Assembly: GCA_937990665.1 (NCBI GenBank)
Contig: CALKRF010000019.1
Coordinates: forward strand, 1-17,692
DNA from: an uncultured Atopobium sp.
GTDB lineage: Bacteria; Actinomycetota; Coriobacteriia; Coriobacteriales; Atopobiaceae
Reading direction: 5' to 3'
DNA length: 17,692 nt
Shown piece after piece: positions 1 through 8,245 of this stretch (positions are counted from its first letter, which is position 1; each line of letters opens with the position of its first letter). The notes beneath the pieces were generated by a model. It did no database searches and was not told where the DNA came from. It saw nothing but the letters and a program-made list of their open reading frames with translations. Position numbers and translations under genes: made by a program.

Positions 1-160
1 AACTTTTATCTGGGCAAACGTTGTATGCAGAAAAATGAAATCTCCAACTAAACGGATTTTTTACCACTTGAGGATATGTTTTGCCTCAAACAGCGTTGAT
101 TACACAGACTGCGCAGACCAACGCCCAACTAAGCATCTACCCCACTCTGCTTTACCAGCA
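1..160. other. Left-edge stretch with no supported gene
   Basis: No coding region is supported here. A plus-strand open frame beginning at 35 runs into the antisense of the surface-protein gene, has a low-complexity translation rich in Cys, Arg and Trp, and has no ribosome binding site. A short inverted repeat (TTGAGG at 68-73 with CCTCAA at 84-89) is visible, but it is too small to interpret. Confidence 0.5.
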
Positions 161-193
161 AAAAAGAAGGCTGTGCGAAGCACAGCCTTCTTT
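161..193 (-). terminator. Intrinsic terminator of the surface-protein gene
   Basis: A perfect 14-bp stem pairs 163-176 with 180-193 around the three-base loop 177-179. Read on the minus strand, the stem ends in an uninterrupted run of T residues (161-165 on the plus strand are all A). It lies about 25 bases beyond the stop codon of the surface-protein gene, so that gene is probably monocistronic or last in its transcript. Confidence 0.88.
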
Positions 194-217
194 GCACTTG
201 TGATCTATACGTCAAAA

Positions 218-2107
218 CTAACGACGAACCTTTACAGAGTACGCAAGACCAGAAGCAATAATACCTGCAGCTGCAAGTGCGCTTGCAATGGACATTGCAT
301 CGCCGGTATCTGGCAGGTTAGACCTTTTCTTCTTAGGAGTCTTAGGCTTTGGCTCTGGATTAGGATCTGGCGTTGGGGTTGGTGTAGGAGTAATTGGCTT
401 ATCAGCTGTGGTAACTTCCGCAGGAACAATAGTCTCATCTGCAGCGTTAAATGTTGCAGGAGCTACGGTAAATGGAATCTGATTTGTATTGAGCTCATAT
501 CCTTCAGGAGATGCGGTCTCAACCAGATAATAATCGCCCGGTGTCAGATAGAACTTATCTCCATCCTGATAAATGCCCTTGGTCAGTAGGTCTGCAGTAG
601 CCGCGGTATTCTGAACCAGTGCGGTTAGCTCTGTCTTTGTAAGAATATCACCGGATATGAAAGTGCCATCAGCGCGAGTAGTGATTCCCTCTTTGACCAG
701 TGTACCGTCAGCCTTATAGAAGCTATAAGTTGCACCGGCAACAGGCTTGGAAGCATCGTCAGAGTCAATCTTCACAAGCTTTAAAGGAGATGGAACTGCA
801 CGATACGTGAGGTAATACTGCCTAGTACGGTTTACAGAACCGTCTGCATTGAAGCCAGGAGCCAAAACGGAATTATCGCGAGGACCAGAGTTATACGTAC
901 CAATTGCAAGAGATGTTCCCTCTGGAACGTCGATATCGTTTGCAATATAAACGTAAGAATCACCAGGTCCCGCAGCCTTGATCTCGTCGACTGACTTGCG
1001 AACAGTAGTCAGCAACATGTTGGTTGATGGATCGGTCTCAAATTTATTACCGCCAGCAACAGAGTCATCTGCAGTAACGCCAGCATACTCAGGCATATAC
1101 ACGACATGACCCTTTGTGTTGTAACGAGCAGATACCTGACGATCCTCAAACGCTGCAGAAGTTGTATACGTAGCAGCAAGATCATCAAGACCAAGAACGC
1201 TTACTGCGCCATTACCATAAATAGGAAGACCAGCATTTCTTTGAGCAATAGGATCACTGAGGCCAAGGCCGTTAAGCTGCCTGTACGCAAGGTCATCGAC
1301 ATAGTGATACACAGCTGTTGCGGTATCAATGACTCGCGCAGGATAACGCTTGGTGTATGCGTGAGTGCCTCCCCAAGATTTCTTAATGCCACCCTGAATT
1401 CCCAGCTGATAAGACCTATCAGAGATGTTCAATGGCGCGGAGAACTCAATGTACTGACGAGCTGTAACTGGTGCGGTAAATACAGCAGCGGGCTCCTCAT
1501 ATGAATTACCACCCATGATGGACTGGCCATTTACCTTGACAGTGAACATCAAATTGGTCTTTGGACCACCACCCGAAAGAGCACCTGTTGCATCCATTGG
1601 CTTGTAGGTATCAACGGCAGCATGAGCTGAGACAGCTACCTTGCGCAGGCCATAACCATTTGGATCGTTCTGTGGGAAGTTGATCAAATTCTCTGCATCG
1701 CCGAGAAGGACGTAGTACGCACGAATTTCTCCGCCTTCAGCAATCATCTGAGCAACGGAATATTTAGTTGGATCCATGTCCAGCTTGAGCGCAGTGCCAT
1801 CAGGCTTTACCCAGTAATAACGCGCGATAACACCTGTACGGTCCTCTCGTGGCTTGGCAGCCTGAGCATTAATCTCTGCCTGAATCTCAGCATCAGAGAT
1901 AAAATCTGGGAATGGATTTGCCGAGGTATGTGTACCGTCCAGCGGAGCGCCGTCCACATCTTCGGAATAAACTGTTGGGTCAGCAGCAAATGCCGTGCGT
2001 GGAAAGGCAAACGCCAGAATTGCGCCCACAAAAAGCATGCAAATTGCTAAAACCGTAAAGCGAGAAAACCAAGCGCTTCTTACGCTTCTAACAGAAGTAC
2101 CGTTCAT
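218..2107 (-). CDS. LPXTG wall-anchored surface protein with SpaA/Cna-B-like domain
   Basis: A 629-residue secreted protein predicted to be covalently attached to the cell wall by sortase. The start at 2107 is preferred over an in-frame ATG at 2146 because AAGAAGGATGT lies just before it and the signal peptide then begins normally: Arg residues 7-16, a hydrophobic core at about 17-35, and cleavage after the AFA at 39-41. Residues 42 to about 440 match no family I recognise. Residues 440-560 look like a SpaA/prealbumin-type collagen-binding B domain: a first strand LKLVKID with candidate isopeptide lysine K446, and the E-box YYLVETASPEGYE with E530. A Pro/Thr/Lys-rich wall-spanning stretch (570-595) leads to LPDTG (598-602), a hydrophobic helix and the tail KVRR. 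I see no pilin-type YPKN motif, so a stand-alone or tip adhesin fits better than a pilus backbone. No sortase gene lies nearby. Adhesin function is inference. Confidence 0.88.
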   Translation of the reverse strand: MNGTSVRSVRSAWFSRFTVLAICMLFVGAILAFAFPRTAFAADPTVYSEDVDGAPLDGTHTSANPFPDFISDAEIQAEINAQAAKPREDRTGVIARYYWVKPDGTALKLDMDPTKYSVAQMIAEGGEIRAYYVLLGDAENLINFPQNDPNGYGLRKVAVSAHAAVDTYKPMDATGALSGGGPKTNLMFTVKVNGQSIMGGNSYEEPAAVFTAPVTARQYIEFSAPLNISDRSYQLGIQGGIKKSWGGTHAYTKRYPARVIDTATAVYHYVDDLAYRQLNGLGLSDPIAQRNAGLPIYGNGAVSVLGLDDLAATYTTSAAFEDRQVSARYNTKGHVVYMPEYAGVTADDSVAGGNKFETDPSTNMLLTTVRKSVDEIKAAGPGDSYVYIANDIDVPEGTSLAIGTYNSGPRDNSVLAPGFNADGSVNRTRQYYLTYRAVPSPLKLVKIDSDDASKPVAGATYSFYKADGTLVKEGITTRADGTFISGDILTKTELTALVQNTAATADLLTKGIYQDGDKFYLTPGDYYLVETASPEGYELNTNQIPFTVAPATFNAADETIVPAEVTTADKPITPTPTPTPDPNPEPKPKTPKKKRSNLPDTGDAMSIASALAAAGIIASGLAYSVKVRR

Positions 2108-2235
2108 ACATCCTTCTTTCAACGTGAAGGGTGAATATTTATGCATATACCATAGCTCATTTCATACATTCTCGTGCAGACGAGGACATATCAAATATCA
2201 TTTTTGTACATTAAACCGTTAAAGGGACACATTCA

Positions 2236-2264
2236 AACGGCCTAGACTACTTGTCTAGGCCGTT
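2236..2264 (-). terminator. Strong hairpin downstream of glgP, possible terminator
   Basis: A perfect 12-bp GC-rich stem pairs 2236-2247 with 2253-2264 around a 5-base loop. It lies about 80 bases past the phosphorylase stop codon. The following minus-strand bases (TGAATGTGTCC) are not a proper T-run, so it may act as a Rho-assisted terminator or a 3'-end stabiliser rather than a classic intrinsic terminator. Confidence 0.55.
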
Positions 2265-2310
2265 CGCTTAGATTACTCGTTAAGACTGCATTAGACCGCT
2301 GGCTTAGGCT

Positions 2311-2341
2311 TAAGCAGTGGTTTACTTGTCTGTACTGCTTA
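2311..2341. repeat. Inverted repeat touching the glgP 3' end
   Basis: TAAGCAGT at 2311-2318 is the exact reverse complement of ACTGCTTA at 2334-2341, with 15 bases between. It starts two bases after the phosphorylase stop codon in transcription order. It could form a 3'-end mRNA hairpin upstream of the stronger stem at 2236-2264. No function can be assigned from sequence alone. Confidence 0.4.
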
Positions 2342-2343
2342 CA

Positions 2344-4608
2344 TTACTTATCAGGGGTAAGATGCCAAATCTCATCGTTATATTCAGCGATAGTTCTATC
2401 AGATGAGAATGTTCCTGCCATAGCAATATTGACAAGAGACTTCTGAAGCCACGCTCTCCTATCCTCATAGTCATTAAACACGCGCTCTTTTGTTGAAATG
2501 AATGCCTCCAAATCAAGAAGCGTCATGAACCAATCTTTTGAGCACAGGTTTTTGTGAAGTCGCTCCAGGCGTTCCTTATTTCCAAGAGAAATAAATTCTG
2601 GACTGATTAAGAAATCAACAAGTGGTTTAATCTGAGGTTTCTCATAAAACTCTTTTGCTTTATACCCTTTGCGCTCATAGAGGTCCACAACCTCATCGCT
2701 TGACGCGCCAAACGTGTAGATATTCTCCTCGCCTACCAAGTCGGCAATTTCTACATTTGCACCATCAACTGTGCAAACGGTAACAGCGCCGTTAAGCATG
2801 AACTTCATGTTGGAAGTTCCAGAAGCCTCCTTAGAAGCTAACGAAATCTGCTCTGAGACATCCGCTGCTGGAATAACGTGCTCAGCGGCAGTAACGTTGT
2901 AATTCTCAATCATTATCACCTGAAGATATGGTGAAACAGCTGCATCGTTTGCAATCAAAGACGAGAGTACAAGAATTGCATGAATGATATCTTGAGCAGC
3001 CACGTATGCTGGTGCAGCCTTACCACCAAAAATGACAGTAATAGGATGCTTTGGAAGGTGTCCGGACTTAATATCAAAATATTTCCAAATCAAATAAAGC
3101 AATAGCATTTGCTGACGCTTATATTCGTGGAAACGCTTCACCTGGACATCAATAATGGAGTCGGCATTAACTTTTGCATCTTGATTGTCCAGCAAAAATT
3201 TGACCATTCGATCTTTAGCAGCTTGCTTGATGTCTTGTAGTTTATTGAGGACCTCTTCGTTGTCTCGATACTCTAAAAGTCCCTCGAGATGAGCAGTTGT
3301 TCTCCAACTATCTCCTAATAACGTATCAAGATAATCTGCGAGCTCAGGATTACAATCCATTAACCAGCGACGGAACGTAATTCCATTAGTCTTGTTTGAG
3401 AACTTTTCTGGATACAAATCAAAGAATGGCTTGAGTTCTGTCTCTTCCAAAATCTTAGTATGAAGTGCTGCAACACCATTGATACTAAAGCCGTAATGAA
3501 TGGCAAGGTTAGCCATGTGAACTTTCTTATCAATGATGACTTGTACACTTGGATCTGCAACGGTACTACGGATGCGCTGATCAAGCTTTTTGATAATCGA
3601 AGCAATCTTTGGGGAAACTTCCTCGATGAATTTAAGGGGCCATTTCTCAAGAGCCTCTGCCAAAATCGTATGATTTGTGTACGCGACCAGTGAAGAAACA
3701 ATGTCTACAGACTCTTCAAACGAGATTTCGTATTTCTCAGTCAAGATACGAATAAGCTCTGGAATTACCATTGTTGGGTGCGTGTCGTTAATCTGAATCA
3801 CAACATAGTCAGCAAGGTCGTGAATATTGCTACCGCGCTCAACCGCCTCTTTAACAATCAGCTGCGCAGCATTAGAAACCATAAAATATTGCTGATAAAC
3901 GCGAAGAAGCTGGCCATCTTCATCAGAATCATCGGGATACAAAAAGAGCGTTAAATTCTTTTTTAATGCAGTCTTATCAAAATCAATAGCGTCATCAGAA
4001 ACTAGTGAGTCATCAATGCTTTGCAAGTCAAACAAACGAAGTCTGTTTTTCTTTGTTCGGTCATATCCCAAAACGTCAATGGAATAGAGATCAGACGTCA
4101 CCGAGAAATCCCCAAATTCCACGGTAAATGACGTCTTCTCATCTTCAAGCCACCTGTCATCAGAAAGCCAAGCGTCTGGGACAGTGGTTTGCTGTCTGTC
4201 TAAAAACTTCTGATGGAAGAGGCCAAAATGATACTTAAGACCCACACCATCGCCTGGCAGGCCAAGAGTTGACATAGAATCGATAAAGCATGCTGCCAAT
4301 CGACCAAGGCCACCGTTTCCAAGCGAAGGCTCAACTTCGAGCTCTTCGATGTCTTCGAGCGAATGACCTGCTTTAGAGAGCTGCTCTTTTACCTCGTTAT
4401 AAATTCCCAGATTAATGAGGTTATTTGAAAGCAGCTTTCCAATGAGAAACTCTGCAGAGATGTAGTAAAGCCTCTTCTTACCATTGTTTAATGGTAGAGC
4501 GTCTGACTTACTCTTAACCACCTGAAGCAGTAATTCAAAAACCTGACTGTCAGTAATTTCAGACAGTGGCTGACCAAATTGTTGAAGAGATAAGGTGTCT
4601 AAGTTCAT
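2344..4608 (-). CDS. glgP: Glycogen/maltodextrin phosphorylase
   Basis: Cytosolic PLP-dependent enzyme that phosphorolyses alpha-1,4-glucan ends to glucose-1-phosphate (glycosyltransferase family 35). The 754 residues are a usual bacterial length. The hallmark EASGTSNMKFMLNG begins at residue 594, making K602 the expected PLP lysine, and it continues into VDGANVEI. The N-terminal half carries GNGGLGRLAACF and the C-terminal half VQVKRFHEYKRQ, both family-typical. The start codon shares one base with the malQ stop (TAATG) and AGGAG lies in the end of malQ, so translation is probably coupled. As last gene of the import cluster it should act on incoming malto-oligosaccharides and possibly on stored glycogen. 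Glycogen versus maltodextrin preference cannot be read from the sequence. Confidence 0.97.
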   Translation of the reverse strand: MNLDTLSLQQFGQPLSEITDSQVFELLLQVVKSKSDALPLNNGKKRLYYISAEFLIGKLLSNNLINLGIYNEVKEQLSKAGHSLEDIEELEVEPSLGNGGLGRLAACFIDSMSTLGLPGDGVGLKYHFGLFHQKFLDRQQTTVPDAWLSDDRWLEDEKTSFTVEFGDFSVTSDLYSIDVLGYDRTKKNRLRLFDLQSIDDSLVSDDAIDFDKTALKKNLTLFLYPDDSDEDGQLLRVYQQYFMVSNAAQLIVKEAVERGSNIHDLADYVVIQINDTHPTMVIPELIRILTEKYEISFEESVDIVSSLVAYTNHTILAEALEKWPLKFIEEVSPKIASIIKKLDQRIRSTVADPSVQVIIDKKVHMANLAIHYGFSINGVAALHTKILEETELKPFFDLYPEKFSNKTNGITFRRWLMDCNPELADYLDTLLGDSWRTTAHLEGLLEYRDNEEVLNKLQDIKQAAKDRMVKFLLDNQDAKVNADSIIDVQVKRFHEYKRQQMLLLYLIWKYFDIKSGHLPKHPITVIFGGKAAPAYVAAQDIIHAILVLSSLIANDAAVSPYLQVIMIENYNVTAAEHVIPAADVSEQISLASKEASGTSNMKFMLNGAVTVCTVDGANVEIADLVGEENIYTFGASSDEVVDLYERKGYKAKEFYEKPQIKPLVDFLISPEFISLGNKERLERLHKNLCSKDWFMTLLDLEAFISTKERVFNDYEDRRAWLQKSLVNIAMAGTFSSDRTIAEYNDEIWHLTPDK

Positions 4609-6101
4609 TACTTCTCCTCTTTGTACACCCTGAAGTACATCTCAGTGATAGTTCTTAAGAAATCTTCTGTGTGACGCGTGATAGCTCCCTGCTTCATACG
4701 CCAACACCAGTTGCCGCCTACGGTAGCTGGAATATTCATGCGTGCAGAATCGTCTAAGCCGAGAAGATCTTGCATGGTGTGAATACAAGTGTCACTCACA
4801 GAAGCTGCGATTCCACGAGAAAGCGCCTCACCAATTGGCTCATCTTTTGAGCGATGCAGGTAGATATCTGCCTGCTCACGCTCTCTATCAGTAGCCTGTG
4901 TCTCGTACCAACCACGAGCCGTTGGATTGTCATGTGTTCCTACATATGCAATGGTATTTGCAGTGTAGTTGTGAGGAAGGTCTCTTGAATCATGCTTTCC
5001 GTCAAATCCGTATTGCAAGATTTTCATTCCTGGGAAACCAGTTTTTTCTCGCATGACAATAAGCTCTGGTGTAATCAGACCTAGGTCCTCTGCGATGATT
5101 GGAAGCTTTCCAAGCAGTTTCTCTAGCTCCTCAAACAGCTCCATATCTGGACCTTTAGTCCATTTGCCCTCTGTAGCTTCCGCAGCTCCATAAGGAATCT
5201 CCCAGTATGCCTCGAAGCCTCTAAAATGATCGATTCGAAGCACATCAAACATCTCAAGATTTGTTTTTACTCGCCAAACCCACCATGCATAATGCGATTT
5301 CTTCATATACTCCCAGTTATAAATGGGGTTTCCCCAATATTGACCGGTAGAAGAAAATTGATCGGGAGGAGTACCCGCAACCGTAATAGGCCGTCCTGTT
5401 TCATCCGTTTTAAACAGTTCTGGCTGTGCCCACATCTCAACAGAATCGCGCGAGACATAAATGGGAAGGTCACCGATTATAAGTACTCCCCTTTTATTGG
5501 CATAAGACTTAACCTTTGCCCATTGAGTAAAGAAGAAATACTGAGTCATCTTGTGATACAAAACTGACTTTTGCAGTTTCTTAATCTCTTGTGCAGTTGT
5601 TTCATTTCTTTGCTGGTATTGTTTTGGCCACTCCCAGTAGGCTTTATGACCAAACTCTTCCTTCAAAGACATGAACTCCGCGTAAGGATCAAGCCACTCT
5701 GCCTGATCGTAGCAGAACTTCTCAAAATCAGCAGGTACATCTTGCACAAACCTATCAAAAGCACGATTAAGCAAGCAACGATGATTTACAAAAAGCGCAC
5801 CATAATCAATGCAAGTTTTACTAGTTCCAAAAGAAACATCTTCAAAGTCATCTGACTTCAAATATCCAAGTTTTTCAAGGTCTTTTAGATCAATATAGTA
5901 AGGACTTCCTGCTGCTGCAGAAAACGACTGGTAAGGAGAGTCTCCATAACTTGTAGTAGTAAGAGGTAAGACCTGCCAATACCTTTGTTTAGTTCTGACG
6001 AGAAAATCGATAAAATCGTAGGCTTCTTTGCCAAACGTGCCAATCCCATATGAATTTGGAAGAGAAGAAACGGCCATAAGTACTCCGCTTGCTCGTCCCA
6101 T
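4608..6101 (-). CDS. malQ: 4-alpha-glucanotransferase (amylomaltase)
   Basis: Cytosolic glycoside hydrolase family 77 enzyme that transfers maltosyl and longer units between alpha-1,4-glucans, turning short malto-oligosaccharides into chains that the phosphorylase can shorten. At 497 residues it is the compact bacterial form. Catalytic residues are visible: nucleophile D291 in RIDHFRGF, acid/base E338 in IIAEDLG, and D391 in GTHDNPTARGWY. Substrate-loop motifs SYGDSPYQ (about 51-58) and AGTPPDQFS (about 242-250) are also present. The ATG at 6101 follows AAAGAGG with five intervening bases. It is translationally coupled to glgP downstream. Upstream, a strong hairpin separates it from the transporter ATPase gene, so it is probably expressed at a lower level than the transporter or from its own promoter. 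Confidence 0.97.
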   Translation of the reverse strand: MGRASGVLMAVSSLPNSYGIGTFGKEAYDFIDFLVRTKQRYWQVLPLTTTSYGDSPYQSFSAAAGSPYYIDLKDLEKLGYLKSDDFEDVSFGTSKTCIDYGALFVNHRCLLNRAFDRFVQDVPADFEKFCYDQAEWLDPYAEFMSLKEEFGHKAYWEWPKQYQQRNETTAQEIKKLQKSVLYHKMTQYFFFTQWAKVKSYANKRGVLIIGDLPIYVSRDSVEMWAQPELFKTDETGRPITVAGTPPDQFSSTGQYWGNPIYNWEYMKKSHYAWWVWRVKTNLEMFDVLRIDHFRGFEAYWEIPYGAAEATEGKWTKGPDMELFEELEKLLGKLPIIAEDLGLITPELIVMREKTGFPGMKILQYGFDGKHDSRDLPHNYTANTIAYVGTHDNPTARGWYETQATDREREQADIYLHRSKDEPIGEALSRGIAASVSDTCIHTMQDLLGLDDSARMNIPATVGGNWCWRMKQGAITRHTEDFLRTITEMYFRVYKEEK

Positions 6102-6114
6102 ACTTGCCTCTTTC

Positions 6115-6157
6115 GCAAAAAGAGTACTGGCTTATCTCTTTCAAGATAAGCCAGTAC
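6115..6157 (-). terminator. Intrinsic terminator between ABC ATPase and malQ
   Basis: A perfect 14-bp stem pairs 6124-6137 with 6144-6157 around a 6-base loop, starting seven bases after the ATPase stop codon. On the minus strand it is followed by TCTTTTTGCG, a T-rich tract typical of intrinsic terminators. The T-tract ends only a few bases before the malQ ribosome binding site (about 6106-6112). It therefore either ends the transporter transcript or meters readthrough into malQ-glgP. Confidence 0.85.
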
Positions 6158-6163
6158 AAAGCT

Positions 6164-7357
6164 TTAATACTTAACTAGATTATCTTGCGTGTTCTTATCA
6201 AAGAGATGAACGGCGTTATCTTCAAATTTAAACCATACCTGGTCGCCAATGTTGAGGTTTCGTTTTGCAAGCTCAGTTGCAGGAACGATAAGAACAAAGT
6301 TGCCGTCATCAGTATGAACATGAAGGTGAACTGTGGAGCCCATAAGCTCACTTACTTCAAGATTGCCCTTGAAGGCGCCAATTTCATTTGGCTCAGTCAG
6401 ATAAATCTGCTCTGGTCTAATGCCAACAATAACATCTGTTGCAGGGGCAGCTACCCAAGACTGTGCTAACAGATTGGCCATCTCAGGAGAAATATCAAAT
6501 GACATGCTTTCTGTCTCTACATGGAACTCATTGTCCACGCGGATAAGATGTGCGTCAAAGAAGTTCATTTGTGGCATGCCGATAAAACCAGCAACAAAGA
6601 GGTTTGCGGGCCTATTGAACACTTCTTGAGGAGTTCCAATTTGCTGAACAAAGCCATCTTTCATAATGACAATACGATCACCCAAGGTCATAGCCTCTGT
6701 TTGGTCGTGTGTAACATAGACAAAAGTTCCATTGACCTTTTGACGAAGTTTGATAATTTCTGTACGCATCTGATTTCTTAGCTTTGCATCAAGGTTTGAG
6801 AGTGGCTCATCCATCAAGAAGACTTTTGGATCACGGACAATTGCGCGACCAATTGCAACACGCTGACGCTGACCACCAGAAAGCGCCTTTGGCTTACGAT
6901 CAAGATATGGCGTAATGCCCAGTGTTTCTGCAGCTGCACGGACCTTCTCGTCAATGACTTGAGGATCAACCTTTTTAAGCTTAAGGGTAAACGCCATGTT
7001 GTCGTAGACGGTCATATTTGGATACAGCGCATAGCTTTGGAAGACCATTGCAATGTCACGGTCTTTTGGCGCAACGTCATTGACCAGCTTTCCGTCAATA
7101 TAAAGCTCACCAGCAGAAATATCTTCTAGACCTGCAATCATACGCAGCGTAGTAGATTTTCCACAACCTGAAGGACCAACGAGGACTACAAACTCGTGCT
7201 CTTTAATAGTGAGATTGAAATCCTGAACAGCGACAACGCCCTCTTCAGTTACCTCAAGGTTGCTCTTTTTCTGCTCAGTTTTCTTACCAAAGAGAGACTT
7301 GCGCTTTTTCTCATTTGGATAAATCTTTTTTATATTCTTTAAAACGATTTCTGCCAT
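6164..7357 (-). CDS. msmK: Sugar ABC importer ATPase (MsmK/MalK/UgpC type)
   Basis: Cytoplasmic ATPase energising a carbohydrate importer. All nucleotide-binding motifs are present: Walker A GPSGCGKST (61-69), Q-loop Q107, signature LSGGQ (159-163), Walker B VFLMDEP (179-185) and the switch histidine H217. After about residue 240 comes a TOBE/MOI-type regulatory domain, with VGIRPEQIYL and SELMGSTVHLHV, as in MalK and MsmK. A Lys-rich insertion of about 25 residues (roughly 15-40) separates the first strand from the rest of the ATPase fold. It sits 48 bases after the second permease with its own AAAGG site. MsmK-type ATPases can serve several importers, so use outside this operon is possible. 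The symbol reflects family, not proven orthology. Confidence 0.93.
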   Translation of the reverse strand: MAEIVLKNIKKIYPNEKKRKSLFGKKTEQKKSNLEVTEEGVVAVQDFNLTIKEHEFVVLVGPSGCGKSTTLRMIAGLEDISAGELYIDGKLVNDVAPKDRDIAMVFQSYALYPNMTVYDNMAFTLKLKKVDPQVIDEKVRAAAETLGITPYLDRKPKALSGGQRQRVAIGRAIVRDPKVFLMDEPLSNLDAKLRNQMRTEIIKLRQKVNGTFVYVTHDQTEAMTLGDRIVIMKDGFVQQIGTPQEVFNRPANLFVAGFIGMPQMNFFDAHLIRVDNEFHVETESMSFDISPEMANLLAQSWVAAPATDVIVGIRPEQIYLTEPNEIGAFKGNLEVSELMGSTVHLHVHTDDGNFVLIVPATELAKRNLNIGDQVWFKFEDNAVHLFDKNTQDNLVKY

Positions 7358-7405
7358 GATAAAACCTTTCAGAAATGCCTATAGTCTGCTGCAATACATT
7401 GAGAT

Positions 7406-8245
7406 TTAGCCTTTTACCGCGCCAGAAATGACACCATTGATGATGTAGCGCTGGCACAGCAAATACATAATGACAATGGGGATAATAACCATCATGATGC
7501 AGGCAAACATTGGACCCATCTCTACTTTTCCATATCCACCTCTAAAGTACTGAATCAAAATTGGAATAGTTTGGTATTTAGTCCTATCCAGTACAAGATA
7601 TGGAAGCAAATAGTCATTCCAGACCCACATGGTTTCGAGAATACCAACAGAAATATACGTTGGCTTCATAATAGGCAAAACAACATGGAAGAACGTCTGA
7701 AGTGGGTTGCAACCATCAATAGTTGCAGCTTCTTCAATCTCAAGTGGAATGGTCTTAACAAATCCAGCAAACATAAATACTGCTAGACCAGCGCCAAAGC
7801 CCAAATAAATAAAGCAAATATTGAAAGGAGTATTAAATCCAAGCGTATTTGCCATATTGGACAGCGTAAACATAAGCATCTGGAAAGGCACTACCATCGA
7901 GAAAACAAACAGGTAGTACAAAATGTTGCTAATGCGATTTTTTACACGGACAATAAACCATGCACACATTGAGCAGCACACCAAAATCAGTGCAACAGAT
8001 GTGATGGTAATTACTAGAGAATATCCAAAGGCTGCTAAGAAACCTTGCTTCTCTAAAGCGGCAATGTAGTTAGCAAAACCTGCAGAGTTCTCTGATGTAA
8101 CAAAATCAAATGCCGTAGATGTAGTAATAGTTGTTTCTTCCTTGAATGAATTCATCAAGATCATAACCATTGGATAAATCCATGCAAGAGAAAGAACGGT
8201 AAAGAATACAGCAAGAATTTTATTAATGATTTGATCGCGCTTCAT
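7406..8245 (-). CDS. Sugar ABC importer permease, MalG-like
   Basis: Inner component of a carbohydrate-uptake-1 family ABC importer, 279 residues with about six membrane segments. The cytoplasmic coupling motif reads EEAATIDGCNPLQTFFHVVLP, which contacts the ATPase. The N-terminus (KRDQIINKILAVFFTVLSLAWIYPMVMILMNSF) resembles MalG/GanQ permeases. The start at 8245 is chosen over an in-frame ATG at 8299 because GGGAGGTG precedes it and the ATG shares one base with the upstream permease stop (TAATG). The longer start would overlap that gene by 55 bases. It probably pairs with the preceding MalF-like permease as a heterodimer. Transport of malto-oligosaccharides is inferred from the downstream malQ and glgP. 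Confidence 0.93.
   Translation of the reverse strand: MKRDQIINKILAVFFTVLSLAWIYPMVMILMNSFKEETTITTSTAFDFVTSENSAGFANYIAALEKQGFLAAFGYSLVITITSVALILVCCSMCAWFIVRVKNRISNILYYLFVFSMVVPFQMLMFTLSNMANTLGFNTPFNICFIYLGFGAGLAVFMFAGFVKTIPLEIEEAATIDGCNPLQTFFHVVLPIMKPTYISVGILETMWVWNDYLLPYLVLDRTKYQTIPILIQYFRGGYGKVEMGPMFACIMMVIIPIVIMYLLCQRYIINGVISGAVKG

Larger units (their letters stand above)
2108..2343. other. Gap between glycogen phosphorylase and surface-protein genes
   Basis: No gene is seen. The right part holds two hairpins downstream of the phosphorylase stop codon (listed separately). The left part is AT-rich and should hold the surface-protein promoter and leader, but I cannot pick out convincing -35 and -10 boxes. 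A small hairpin (CTCGT 2171-2175 with ACGAG 2180-2184) lies in the presumed leader. Confidence 0.5.

Noticed and set aside
35..589. Plus-strand open frame of 184 codons at the left edge
   Set aside because: It lies largely antisense to the clearly real surface-protein gene. It has no ribosome binding site, and its Cys/Arg/Trp-rich translation resembles no family.
2108..2146. Upstream ATG extending the surface protein by 13 residues
   Set aside because: No ribosome binding site precedes it, whereas the internal ATG at 2107 has one and gives a normal signal peptide.
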